A stretch of 64,000 nucleotides of DNA from Nocardioides thalensis. GTDB lineage: Bacteria; Actinomycetota; Actinomycetes; Propionibacteriales; Nocardioidaceae. Shown here piece by piece: positions 54,101 to 62,232 of the stretch. Position numbers and translations under genes: made by a program. Each line of letters starts with the position of its first letter. Positions within the stretch are counted from its first letter, which is position 1. The DNA is taken from NCBI RefSeq assembly GCF_013410655.1, contig NZ_JACCFP010000001.1:2627501-2691500 (forward strand), written 5' to 3'. The notes beneath the pieces were generated by a model, which saw only the letters and a program-made list of their open reading frames with translations, made no database searches and was not told the DNA's origin.

Positions 54101-54547
54101 TCAGTCGTCCTGGTCGTCGTCGCCGGCGCTCAGCGCGAACCGGCGGCTGTCCGGGTGCCAGAGGAACACCACGGTGACAGCGGCGATCGCGGCGGCCGCG
54201 ATCGCGCTTCCGCGGACCATCGGCGGCGGCCCGGTGCGCACGGTCGCGGCCGTGGACAGGAAGATCCCGATCGACATCAGCGCCAGCGAGTGACGGGCCC
54301 AGTTGTGGCCGTGCCGCATCAGCGGGATCAGCGTCAGCGCCGTCAGCGCGACGACGAGGTAGAGCACGAGGATGACGGGCACGAAGTCGACGGGCTGGAG
54401 CGCGCTGTCGCCCGAGGGCTCGGGGGCCCAGGCCTCCGCGAGGGTGTCACGGCGTACGACGACCAGGATGCTGACCACCAGGCCGGCCGCCACGAGCAGC
54501 CAGAGCAGGTAGCACGCCAGGTCCACCGTTGCCGGTCGCTTCGTCAT
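54101..54547 (-). CDS. Four-helix membrane protein
   Basis: A 148-aa protein with four transmembrane segments (for example LACYLLWLLVAAGLVVSILV, FVPVILVLYLVVALTALTLI) and an acidic C-terminus (SAGDDDQDD). No family recognised. ATG at 54547 is set by GGAGGGT about 5 nt upstream. It is divergent from the ybaK-like gene. Confidence 0.75.
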   Translation of the reverse strand: MTKRPATVDLACYLLWLLVAAGLVVSILVVVRRDTLAEAWAPEPSGDSALQPVDFVPVILVLYLVVALTALTLIPLMRHGHNWARHSLALMSIGIFLSTAATVRTGPPPMVRGSAIAAAAIAAVTVVFLWHPDSRRFALSAGDDDQDD

Positions 54548-54587
54548 CCACACCCTCCACTGCAGCCTGTGCCGGCGAGACCCCCGA

Positions 54588-54593
54588 TAGGGT
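54588..54593 (+). promoter_or_regulatory. -10 element of ybaK-like gene (TAGGGT)
   Basis: TAGGGT ends 6 nt before ATG 54600; predicted leaderless. Confidence 0.55.
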
Positions 54594-54599
54594 CGGCCC

Positions 54600-55082
54600 A
54601 TGTCGGCCGACCACCCCTCGATCACCCTGTTCCGTCAGGAGCACCAGCGTCTCGGCGGGACCGGCGAGATCGTCATTCTGCCCGATGCCGTCCACACCGC
54701 CGCACTGGCCGCCGAGGCGCTCGGCTGCGAGGTCGGCGCGATCGCCAACAGCCTGCTCTTCGACGCCGACGGCTCCCCCGTGCTGATCCTGACGTCGGGC
54801 TCGCACCGCGTCGACGTGCCCGCCACGGCGGCGCGCATCGGCGTACCGACCCTGAAGCGGGCCAAGCCCGAGTTCGTGCGCGCCCACACCGGTCAGGTGA
54901 TCGGCGGCGTCTCGCCGTTCGCGCACCCGGCCCCGGTGCCGACGTACCTCGACACCTGGCTGGAGCGGTACGACGTGATCTGGGCCGCCGCGGGTCACCC
55001 CGCGGCCGTGTTCTCGACGACCTACGAGGAGCTCCAGAAGCTCACCGGCGCCACCGCGATCAACGTCGAGGCCGACGCCTGA
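54600..55082 (+). CDS. YbaK/EbsC-type aminoacyl-tRNA deacylase
   Basis: A 160-aa editing-domain protein that hydrolyses mischarged tRNA. Family positions include VHTAALAAEALGCEVGAIAN, SLLFDADGSPVLILTSG, and VIGGVSPFAHPAPVPTYLD. The substrate (Cys-, Pro- or Ala-tRNA) cannot be fixed. It overlaps the FAD dehydrogenase gene by one base (TGATG), an arrangement whose meaning is unclear. Confidence 0.9.
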   Translation: MSADHPSITLFRQEHQRLGGTGEIVILPDAVHTAALAAEALGCEVGAIANSLLFDADGSPVLILTSGSHRVDVPATAARIGVPTLKRAKPEFVRAHTGQVIGGVSPFAHPAPVPTYLDTWLERYDVIWAAAGHPAAVFSTTYEELQKLTGATAINVEADA

Positions 55083-56386
55083 TGCGGATCGTCGTCGTCG
55101 GCGGCGGCCTCGGAGGTACGGCGGCCGCGGCCCGCCTGGCGAAGCTCGGTCACGAGGTGACCCTGCTCGAGGCGAGCGACCGGCTCGGCGGCGCGCTGGC
55201 GCCGGTGAGCCAGGACGGCTTCACGTGGGACGCCGGGCCGACGTACACCCTGCTGCCGGCGGCGCTGCGCGACCTGTTCCGCAAGTCCGGCCGGCCGCTG
55301 GAGAACGAGCTCGGCGGCGACCTCGAGCCGCTCACCGTGATCCGCGAGCACCGGTTCGCCGACGGCACCTCCGTCTCGCTGCCCGGCGGCTCGCGCGCCG
55401 CGCAGATCGAGGCGTTCGACGCCCTCGACCCGGGGCTCGGCGAGGCCTGGACCAAGCACGTCGACACCTACGCACCCGTCTGGGACCTGCTGCGGCGCAA
55501 CTACGTCGAGGCACCGTGGGACCGCAAGGATCCCGGCCGCGACCTGCTCTCCCTGTTCAAGACCCGCGAGACGCTGCACAAGCGACTGCGGCGCGACCTG
55601 CGCGACGACCGGCTCGGCCTGGTCGCCGCGCACCCGACGGTCGCCGAGGGCCACGACCCCCGCAATGTGCCGGCGTGGGCAGCGGTGCACCTCTACCTCG
55701 AGCAGTCCTTCGGCGCGTGGCGGCCGCCCGGCGGCATGGGCCGCATCGCCGAGCTGCTCACCGCGCGGCTCGAGACCCGACGCGTCACCGTGGTCACCGG
55801 CACCGAGGCGACCGACCTGGTCGTGCGCGAGGGCAGAGTCGTGGCGGTCGCGACCGCGGCCGGCAGCCACGACGCCGATGCGGTCGTCGTGGCCATCGAC
55901 CCCCGCTTCCTGCCGACCCTGGAGAAGCACGTCGAGCGCACCATGCCGGCGATCCCCCCGGTGATCACGCACCTCGGGCTGGAGGGCCCGCTCCCCGAGC
56001 TGCCGCCGGAGCTGGTGATCCACGCCGACCCGCTGCTGACCATCCGCACCGGCGGCACCGCCCCCGAGGGCCGGACGGCGTGGACGCTGCACGGCCGCGG
56101 CAAGCTCGCCGAGGACATGACCGACGCGCTCGCCCGCCACAAGATCGACGTCCGCGAGCAGATCGTCACCCGGGTCGACCTCTCCCCCCGCCAGCAGGTG
56201 GAGCAGTGGCGCGGCTCCCCGATGGGCGTGCTGTGGCAGGGCCGGGGCACGATCTTCGACCGGCTCGGCCCGTCCACTCCCGTGCCCGGGGTCTACGTCG
56301 CCAGCGCGCACGGCGCGCCCGGCGCGGGCGTGCCGTACGTCGCGCAGTCGGCGGCCCTGGTGGCGCAGCTGATCGGGCCGGCCTAG
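55082..56386 (+). CDS. CrtI-like FAD-dependent dehydrogenase
   Basis: A 434-aa flavoprotein. The N-terminal dinucleotide motif VVVGGGLGGTAAAARLAKLG is followed by LLEASDRLGG; the C-terminal FAD contact GVYVASAHGAPGAGVPYVAQ resembles phytoene desaturase/carotenoid oxidoreductases. A polyprenyl diphosphate synthase lies 1 kb downstream, but metF intervenes on the other strand, so a joint carotenoid or isoprenoid role is only suggestive. Confidence 0.86.
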   Translation: MRIVVVGGGLGGTAAAARLAKLGHEVTLLEASDRLGGALAPVSQDGFTWDAGPTYTLLPAALRDLFRKSGRPLENELGGDLEPLTVIREHRFADGTSVSLPGGSRAAQIEAFDALDPGLGEAWTKHVDTYAPVWDLLRRNYVEAPWDRKDPGRDLLSLFKTRETLHKRLRRDLRDDRLGLVAAHPTVAEGHDPRNVPAWAAVHLYLEQSFGAWRPPGGMGRIAELLTARLETRRVTVVTGTEATDLVVREGRVVAVATAAGSHDADAVVVAIDPRFLPTLEKHVERTMPAIPPVITHLGLEGPLPELPPELVIHADPLLTIRTGGTAPEGRTAWTLHGRGKLAEDMTDALARHKIDVREQIVTRVDLSPRQQVEQWRGSPMGVLWQGRGTIFDRLGPSTPVPGVYVASAHGAPGAGVPYVAQSAALVAQLIGPA

Positions 56387-56388
56387 GT

Positions 56389-56457
56389 TTCGAGGCTCGT
56401 CACTTCGAGGCTCGCAAGCTCGCACCTCAGTACAAGCGCAGCGCTCCTCGCACCTCA
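56389..56457. repeat. Nested TTCGAGGCTCG / CTCGCACCTCA element
   Basis: TTCGAGGCTCG occurs at 56389-56399 and 56404-56414; CTCGCACCTCA at 56419-56429 and 56447-56457. The two words are near-complementary, so the block forms nested imperfect hairpins. It fills the gap between the convergent FAD dehydrogenase and metF genes and probably terminates both. Confidence 0.55.
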
Positions 56458-56464
56458 ACCACCG

Positions 56465-57355
56465 CTAGACGGTGATCCGGAGGGCCTCGAAGATCTCCAG
56501 CGTCGCCTTGGAGCGGTTGAGCGTGTAGAAGTGCAGGCCGGGCGCACCGCCGGCGAGGAGCTCCTCGCAGAGCTCGGCGGCCAGCTTGATGCCCTCGGCG
56601 CGGACCGCGGCCGGGTCGCCGTCGTAGGCGCTGATCCGGGCGACGATGTCGTCGGGCACGCTCGTGCCGATGAGCTCGCCCTGGCGGCGGATGGCCGACA
56701 GGTTCAGGATCGGCATGATGCCGGGGAGGATCGGGATGTCGACGCCACGGGCACGCACCCGCTCGACGAGACCGAAGTAGTCGGAGGCCCGGAAGAACAT
56801 CTGGGTGACCGCGAACTCGGCGCCGGCCCGGGCCTTCGCGACGAGCACGTCGGCGTCGTGGTCGAGCGACTCGGCGGACGGGTGCCCCTCCGGGAACGCG
56901 GCGACGCCGACGCGGAAGTCGCCGCGACCACGGACGAGCTCGACGAGGTCGACGGCGTAGTTGAGGCCGCCCTCGGTCGGGGTCCACTCGGCACGCGGGC
57001 CCTCCTTCGGGTCGCCGCGCAGGGCCATCACGTGGTGCACGCCGACGGCGCCGTAGGAGTCGAGGATCTCCTCGAGCTCCTCCCGGGTGTGGCCCACGCA
57101 GGTCAGGTGTGCCATCGGGATGAGCGAGGTCTCCTTGGCGATCCGGCCGGTGATGCCGATCGTCTTGTCACGCGAGCTGCCGCCGGCGCCGTACGTCACG
57201 GAGACGAAGGTCGGCTGGTAGGGCTCGAGCGCGCGGATGGCGTTCCAGAGCTGCTCCTCGCCCGCCTCGTCCTTGGGCGGGAAGAACTCGAAGGAGAAGG
57301 AGCGATCGCCGGAGCGGATCAGCTCCCCGAGCGAACGTCCGCGACCGGTAGCCAT
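56465..57355 (-). CDS. metF: Methylenetetrahydrofolate reductase
   Basis: A 296-aa FAD enzyme making 5-methyl-THF for methionine synthesis. SFEFFPPKDEAGEEQLWNAI, FVSVTYGAGGSSRDKTIG, VHHVMALRGDPKEG and FAVTQMFFRASDYFG are all MetF signatures. ATG at 57355: TAGACT (minus, 57363-57368) lies 7 nt upstream. Divergent from the polyprenyl synthase gene. Confidence 0.96.
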   Translation of the reverse strand: MATGRGRSLGELIRSGDRSFSFEFFPPKDEAGEEQLWNAIRALEPYQPTFVSVTYGAGGSSRDKTIGITGRIAKETSLIPMAHLTCVGHTREELEEILDSYGAVGVHHVMALRGDPKEGPRAEWTPTEGGLNYAVDLVELVRGRGDFRVGVAAFPEGHPSAESLDHDADVLVAKARAGAEFAVTQMFFRASDYFGLVERVRARGVDIPILPGIMPILNLSAIRRQGELIGTSVPDDIVARISAYDGDPAAVRAEGIKLAAELCEELLAGGAPGLHFYTLNRSKATLEIFEALRITV

Positions 57356-57362
57356 GCCCGGA

Positions 57363-57440
57363 AGTCTAGGAGCCCGAGACCCCGCAGACCGCAATACGGA
57401 CCATCCCGCCGGGTGAGGTCCTCCACACGGTCGATAGCCT
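57363..57440. promoter_or_regulatory. Divergent leaderless promoters of metF and polyprenyl synthase
   Basis: TAGACT on the minus strand (57363-57368) lies 7 nt before the metF ATG; TAGCCT on the plus strand (57435-57440) lies 7 nt before ATG 57448. No S-box or B12 riboswitch is seen in the 92-nt gap. Confidence 0.5.
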
Positions 57441-57447
57441 CGCCGCC

Positions 57448-58536
57448 ATGACGGAGGCGTGGGACGCAGCGGCCCAGCAGGCGTTCCGCGACGGCGTCCA
57501 GGCCGAGCTCGATGCGTTCCTCGACCGCCAGGCCGACGTGCTCGCACCGCTCGGGCCCGACGCCGAACGGCTCGTGGCGGGCGCGCGGACCATGGTCTCC
57601 GGCGGCAAGCGGTTCCGGGCGGCGTTCTGTCACTGGGGCTACCTCGCCGCCGGCGGCGACGCCGCCGACGAGATCGCCGTACGGCGCGCCGCGGCCTCGC
57701 TGGAGCTGCTGCACGCCAGCGCCCTGGTGCACGACGACCTCATGGACGCCTCCGACACCCGCCGTGGCCTGCCCGCCACCCACCGCGCGTTCGAGGCCGA
57801 GCACGCAGGCGCCGGCTGGCGCGGCGACGAGGAGCAGTACGGCGCTGCCGCCGCCATCCTGATCGGCGACCTGCTGCTCTCGTGGTCCGACGAGCTGCTG
57901 CGCCGCTGCGGCCTGGGCTGGGACCGGGTCGGCCCCACCCTCGAGGTGTTCGACCTGTGCCGCACCGAGGTCATCGCCGGGCAGTTCCTCGACGTCTCGG
58001 TGCAGGCACGCGGACGCGCCGACGTGGCGACGGCGATGACCGTCCTGCGCTACAAGTCGGCCAAGTACTCCGTCGAGCGCCCGCTCCACGTCGGGGCGGC
58101 ACTCGCGGGCGCAGGCGAGGCGCAGCTGGCCGCGCTGACCGACTTCGGCCTGCCCCTCGGCGAGGCGTTCCAGCTGCGCGACGACCTGCTCGGCGTCTAC
58201 GGCGACCCGGCGACGACCGGCAAGCCCGCCGGCGACGACCTGGTCGAGGGCAAGCGCACCGTGCTGGTGGCGCTGGCGATCGAGGGCGCTCCCGCCGACG
58301 AGGCCGCGCGGCTGGACGCCGCTGTCGGCACCGAGCTGACTGAGGCGGAGGTCGAGGACCTGCGCGGCATCATCGACCGCTCCGGCGCGCGCGAGCAGGT
58401 CGAGACGATGATCGCGGACCTCGCCGCCCAGGCCGTCGCGGCGCTCGCCGCGGCCCAGCGGGCCGGCACCCTGGACGGGCCGGCGTGCGCCGTGCTGGAG
58501 TCGCTCGCCGCGGCCGCGACCCAGCGCGCCCTCTGA
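57448..58536 (+). CDS. Polyprenyl diphosphate synthase
   Basis: A 362-aa trans-prenyltransferase. First aspartate-rich motif VHDDLMDASDTRRG (D96, D97, D100) and second motif LRDDLLGVYGD (D245, D246); GGKRFRAAFC near the start. Chain length (farnesyl, geranylgeranyl or longer) is not readable with certainty. Provides isoprenoid chains for quinones, carotenoids or lipid carriers. Leaderless start. Confidence 0.93.
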   Translation: MTEAWDAAAQQAFRDGVQAELDAFLDRQADVLAPLGPDAERLVAGARTMVSGGKRFRAAFCHWGYLAAGGDAADEIAVRRAAASLELLHASALVHDDLMDASDTRRGLPATHRAFEAEHAGAGWRGDEEQYGAAAAILIGDLLLSWSDELLRRCGLGWDRVGPTLEVFDLCRTEVIAGQFLDVSVQARGRADVATAMTVLRYKSAKYSVERPLHVGAALAGAGEAQLAALTDFGLPLGEAFQLRDDLLGVYGDPATTGKPAGDDLVEGKRTVLVALAIEGAPADEAARLDAAVGTELTEAEVEDLRGIIDRSGAREQVETMIADLAAQAVAALAAAQRAGTLDGPACAVLESLAAAATQRAL

Positions 58537-58540
58537 CGAA

Positions 58541-58570
58541 GTCAGTCGAGACCAGTCGAGGTCAGTCGAG
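58541..58570. repeat. 10-bp tandem repeat, three copies
   Basis: GTCAGTCGAG, ACCAGTCGAG, GTCAGTCGAG in a row, across the 26-nt gap and the last codons of the convergent barstar gene. Confidence 0.6.
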
Positions 58571-58972
58571 CGACTCGAGGCCGGTCTCCGGCCCCGGTCC
58601 GCGCAGCAGGACCTCGAACGGCGGGCCGCCGTCGCGGTTGCCGAGCACCCGGCACACCTTCTCGAACACCTCGGGCTCCGCGCGGGCCAGGCTCCCCCAG
58701 CCCTCCCACAGCAGCACCGTCGGCTCGGCGACGTCGCGCAGGCAGTCGCGCAGGGCGTCGAAGTTGGCGCCGTAGTGGTCGGGGAACGACAGCGCGTCGC
58801 CGATGGCGCGCAGCACCTCGCGCTTCTTCTCCAGCGCGACCCCGTCGACGTACCCGAACGTCCAGCCCGCGTGCTCCACGCTGTGGCGCACGTCGGCGAC
58901 CTCCAGCCCGGAGTGCCAGTGGTGGACGCCGGGACCATGCTTGCCGGCGATGACGGCGGCGAGTCCGCTCAT
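58562..58972 (-). CDS. Barstar-family RNase inhibitor
   Basis: A 136-aa cytoplasmic protein. The barstar fold is recognisable from KKREVLRAIGDALSFPDHYG, NFDALRDCLRDV (the RNase-contact helix) and the hydrophobic VLLWEGWGSLAR strand. It should bind and block the barnase-like RNase encoded immediately upstream. ATG at 58972 is preceded by GGAGGTAGG, which overlaps the RNase stop region, so the pair is co-translated. Confidence 0.9.
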   Translation of the reverse strand: MSGLAAVIAGKHGPGVHHWHSGLEVADVRHSVEHAGWTFGYVDGVALEKKREVLRAIGDALSFPDHYGANFDALRDCLRDVAEPTVLLWEGWGSLARAEPEVFEKVCRVLGNRDGGPPFEVLLRGPGPETGLESLD

Positions 58973-58976
58973 CGAC

Positions 58977-59540
58977 CTACCTCCAGATCCGCTCGAACGA
59001 CTCGTAGTGGTCCTCGGTCCAGTAGAGCTCGCCCTCCGACCCGGCCACGATGCGCCGGGCGCCCCGGTCGTCGGAGCCGGGCGTCTCGACGGTGTACTCG
59101 CTGTAGTAGCCGTCGGGACGGTCGGGCAGCAGCCCCTCGTAATTGCCGAAGGTACTGCCGTCCTTGTCATAGGGGAACGGCCCGCCGGCATCGATCAGGT
59201 CGACCGTCTGCGCCGCCTCCGGCGGCAGGTCGCCGAGCGCGACGTAGGGCAGCCCGCTGTCGGGGTCGGTCGCCGGCATGTCGTCCGGCGCCTGCGTCGT
59301 CGGGGAGGTCGTCGGGGAGTACGACGGACTGGGGGCGTCCGACGCGGTCGGCTCCGCCTCCGTCGGCGACGGGGTGGGCGTGAGGGTCGGCGCCGGCTCG
59401 GCCTCGGCGGTCGCGCTGGTCTCGGGCACCGGCGGCGGCTCCTCCGAGGCGCCCGGCCCGTCGTTGAGCCACCACACCGCCAGGGCCGTGATGACGGCCA
59501 CGACGGTCGATCCGATTCCGGTCAGCTTCCCCCGAGACAT
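58977..59540 (-). CDS. Secreted barnase-like guanyl-specific ribonuclease
   Basis: A 187-aa exported RNase. One N-terminal hydrophobic segment (about 11-25) is a signal anchor or signal peptide; residues 30-90 are a Pro/Thr/Ser-rich low-complexity linker; the C-terminal ~95 residues form the N1/T1-type RNase. Catalytic residues align to barnase as E148 (YSEYTV), R163 (ARRIVAG) and H178 (TEDHYESF). Followed 4 nt later by its barstar. The long linker suggests surface or wall-attached delivery. Confidence 0.88.
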   Translation of the reverse strand: MSRGKLTGIGSTVVAVITALAVWWLNDGPGASEEPPPVPETSATAEAEPAPTLTPTPSPTEAEPTASDAPSPSYSPTTSPTTQAPDDMPATDPDSGLPYVALGDLPPEAAQTVDLIDAGGPFPYDKDGSTFGNYEGLLPDRPDGYYSEYTVETPGSDDRGARRIVAGSEGELYWTEDHYESFERIWR

Positions 59541-59558
59541 GGCCGTGAGCGTAGTGCG

Positions 59559-59945
59559 TCAGAAGGCCATGGCCTGCGCCCGCCGCTTCACCTCGGACCC
59601 ACGGTTCTCGCGCAGCGCGTCGATGGGCCGGCCGGGCAGATCGGCGTCGAGGAACAGCCAGGCGATGCACTCGCGGTCGTCGTACCCGTTGTCGTGCATG
59701 AGCGTCAGCAGCCCCGGGAGGCCCTTGACCGGCAGGCCCTCCTCGTCGATGAAGAGGGCGGGCACCATCGGGCGACGCTCGCCGCTCCCGGGGACCGCTG
59801 CGGCGAGCTCGTGCTCGCGCACCATCGTGCGGACCTTGGCCGGAGTCACCCCGAGCAGCGCACCCGCGGCGTCCCAGTCCAGCCACTCGTCGACGAGCGC
59901 CGCGAGGTCCCGGTCGGCGAGCCGGATGTCGTCGTTGGCGTCCAT
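59559..59945 (-). CDS. Rv2175c-family DNA-binding protein
   Basis: A 128-aa protein: N-terminal winged-helix-like part (WLDWDAAGALLGVTPAKVRT) and the C-terminal domain FIDEEGLPVKGLPGLLTLMH, ECIAWLFLDADL. In M. tuberculosis Rv2175c binds DNA and is phosphorylated by the adjacent kinase PknL. Here the kinase gene is divergent and 160 nt away, keeping the same pairing. ATG follows GGAGG by 8 nt. Confidence 0.9.
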   Translation of the reverse strand: MDANDDIRLADRDLAALVDEWLDWDAAGALLGVTPAKVRTMVREHELAAAVPGSGERRPMVPALFIDEEGLPVKGLPGLLTLMHDNGYDDRECIAWLFLDADLPGRPIDALRENRGSEVKRRAQAMAF

Positions 59946-60105
59946 GGGTCCATCCTCCCCCACCCGGCAGCCACTATGACCCCCGCCTCCGCGCGGCGGC
60001 CGTCCACGGCGCGCCGACCGGCCACGAGCGTCCCGCCACGTACCATGAGGCCTTCCGGACACTTCCCCGCCCGGTTCACCGCATGACCGCACAGGAGGGT
60101 CGGCT

Positions 60106-62160
60106 GTGCACGAAGACACGCCTGCGCGCGCGCCCCGGCGCCCCGCCGACGGTGAGCGTGACCCGCTGGTCGGGCGACTCCTCGACGGCCGCTACCGGGT
60201 CGGTCCGCGCATCGCCCGGGGCGGGATGGCGTCGGTCTACGAGGCCCACGACATCCGGCTCGACCGCACGGTCGCGGTCAAGATCATGCACGCCGGCCTC
60301 GGCGACGCGACGTCGGGCGACGAGGCGTTCGCGATGCGCTTCGTGCGCGAGGCACGCGCCGCCGCGCGACTGTCGCACCCCAACGTGGTGGCGGTCTACG
60401 ACCAGGGCGGCGACCACGCGGCCGACGGCACGGTCTACCTGGTCATGGAGCTGGTCACCGGCCACACGCTGCGCGACACGATCACCAAGGAAGCGCCGAT
60501 GTCGCCCGAGCGGGCGCTCGCGATGCTCGACCCGGTGCTCTCCGCGCTCGCGTCGGCCCACCGCACCGGGCTGGTCCACCGCGACGTCAAGCCCGAGAAC
60601 GTGCTCATCGCCGACGACGGCCGGATCAAGGTCGCCGACTTCGGGCTGGCGAAGGCCGTGAGCGCCGAGACCCAGCACACCGCCACCCAGGGCGTGCTGA
60701 TCGGCACGGTGTCCTACCTCGCGCCCGAGCTGGTCACCGACGGCAAGGCCGACGCCCGCGCCGACGTCTACGCCGTCGGCGTCATGCTCTACGAGCTCCT
60801 CACCGGCACCAAGCCACACACCGGCGAGACGCCGATCCAGGTCGCCTACCGTCACGTGCACCACGACGTGCCGGCACCCTCCGCCACGGTGCCCTCCCTG
60901 CCGGCGTACGTCGACGCGCTCGTCGCGCGCGCCACCTGCCGGGACCGCAGCCTCCGCCCGGCCGACGCCGCGGTGCTGCTCCACCACGTGCGCCGGGTGC
61001 AGGGCGCGCTCCACGAGGGCGTGCGCGAGGACCCCGAGCTGTTCGCCGACCTGATGCCCGTGGGTGCCCACGCCGGCGCCGACATGACCGGCAGCGAGGT
61101 CACCGACGACACCACGCCCGAGCCGATGGACGTGCGGTGGATCGAGGAGCCGGTGCGGCCGCACACGACCGCGCTCGAGGTGCAAGCGCGCCCGCCCGCG
61201 CCCGAGCGCGACCGGCCGGCGCCGCCCCCGCCACCCCAGGCCGCACCGGGGCGTCCACGACGCGGCCGTCGCCCGCTCGTCCTGCTCCTGCTCGGCGTGC
61301 TCGTCGCCGCGGCGATCGGCGGCGGCGCGTACTGGTACGGCTGGGCCCGCTACACCACGACCCCGAGTGTGCTCGGGCTCGAGAAGACCGCTGCGGAGAC
61401 AGAGCTGGCCGACGCCGGCCTCTCGGTCGAGTACGGCGACGCGGCGTACTCCGAGAGCGTGCCGAAGGGCGAGGTGATCAGCAGCGAGCCCGGCGCCGGA
61501 GAGCGGATCCTGCCCGACGACGTCGTCACCCTGGTGCTGTCGCTCGGCCCGGAGCGCTACGACGTACCGAAGCTCGAGGGCACGACGCTCGACGAGGCCG
61601 AGGCCGCGCTGGCCGACGTGCAGTTCGTGGTCGGCAAGGTCAGTGAGAAGTGGTCGGAGACCGTGCCCGAGGGCCAGGTCATCAGCTCCGATCCCGGCTT
61701 CGGCACCAAGGCCGGCAAGCGGCTGCCCGTCGACACCGTGGTCGACCTCGTGGTCAGCAAGGGCCGCCAGCCGATCAAGGTCAAGGACTTCACCGGCAAG
61801 GACTCCGACAAGGCGATCGATGAGCTGGAGAGTCGCGGGCTCGACGTCGAGGTCGTCGACGAGGAGTACAGCGACGACGTCGACGAGGGCGACGTGATCA
61901 GCCAGGACCCGGCCGACGGCAGGCTCTACAAGGGCGACAAGGTCGAGCTCGTCGTCTCGCTCGGTCCCGAGCTGATCGAGGTGCCGCGGGTCTTCTTCGA
62001 GTCCACCGACGACGCCGTCGCGATGCTCGAGGATGCCGGCTTCGAGGTCGACGTCGAGCGCGCGCAGATCTACTTCGACGGGTCGCGCGCCTACAGCACC
62101 AACCCGCCTGCGGGCGAGATGGTGCCGAAGGGCAGCACCATCACCCTCTACGTCGTCTGA
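60106..62160 (+). CDS. pknL: PASTA-domain serine/threonine kinase (PknL-like)
   Basis: A 684-aa receptor kinase. Cytoplasmic kinase domain (about 25-290) with ARGGMASVYEA, K59, HRDVKPEN (D160), DFGLAKA and YLAPELV. A proline-rich juxtamembrane part, one transmembrane helix (about 388-410) and four extracellular PASTA domains follow. PASTA domains sense muropeptides or lipid II. GTG start with AGGAGGGT upstream; TACCAT at 60041-60046 is a possible -10. Its substrate is probably the divergent Rv2175c-like protein. Confidence 0.94.
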   Translation: MHEDTPARAPRRPADGERDPLVGRLLDGRYRVGPRIARGGMASVYEAHDIRLDRTVAVKIMHAGLGDATSGDEAFAMRFVREARAAARLSHPNVVAVYDQGGDHAADGTVYLVMELVTGHTLRDTITKEAPMSPERALAMLDPVLSALASAHRTGLVHRDVKPENVLIADDGRIKVADFGLAKAVSAETQHTATQGVLIGTVSYLAPELVTDGKADARADVYAVGVMLYELLTGTKPHTGETPIQVAYRHVHHDVPAPSATVPSLPAYVDALVARATCRDRSLRPADAAVLLHHVRRVQGALHEGVREDPELFADLMPVGAHAGADMTGSEVTDDTTPEPMDVRWIEEPVRPHTTALEVQARPPAPERDRPAPPPPPQAAPGRPRRGRRPLVLLLLGVLVAAAIGGGAYWYGWARYTTTPSVLGLEKTAAETELADAGLSVEYGDAAYSESVPKGEVISSEPGAGERILPDDVVTLVLSLGPERYDVPKLEGTTLDEAEAALADVQFVVGKVSEKWSETVPEGQVISSDPGFGTKAGKRLPVDTVVDLVVSKGRQPIKVKDFTGKDSDKAIDELESRGLDVEVVDEEYSDDVDEGDVISQDPADGRLYKGDKVELVVSLGPELIEVPRVFFESTDDAVAMLEDAGFEVDVERAQIYFDGSRAYSTNPPAGEMVPKGSTITLYVV

Positions 62161-62175
62161 CCGTCGCCGCTGGTG

Positions 62176-62202
62176 GAGGCAGGCCGCCCGCGGCCGAGCC
62201 TC
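62176..62202 (+). terminator. Hairpin after PASTA kinase gene
   Basis: GAGGC/GCCTC outer and perfect GGCCGC/GCGGCC inner arms with a CC loop, 16 nt after the stop. No T tract. Confidence 0.65.
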
Positions 62203-62232
62203 GACACGAGGGCGACTAACGTCTGCACAGTC

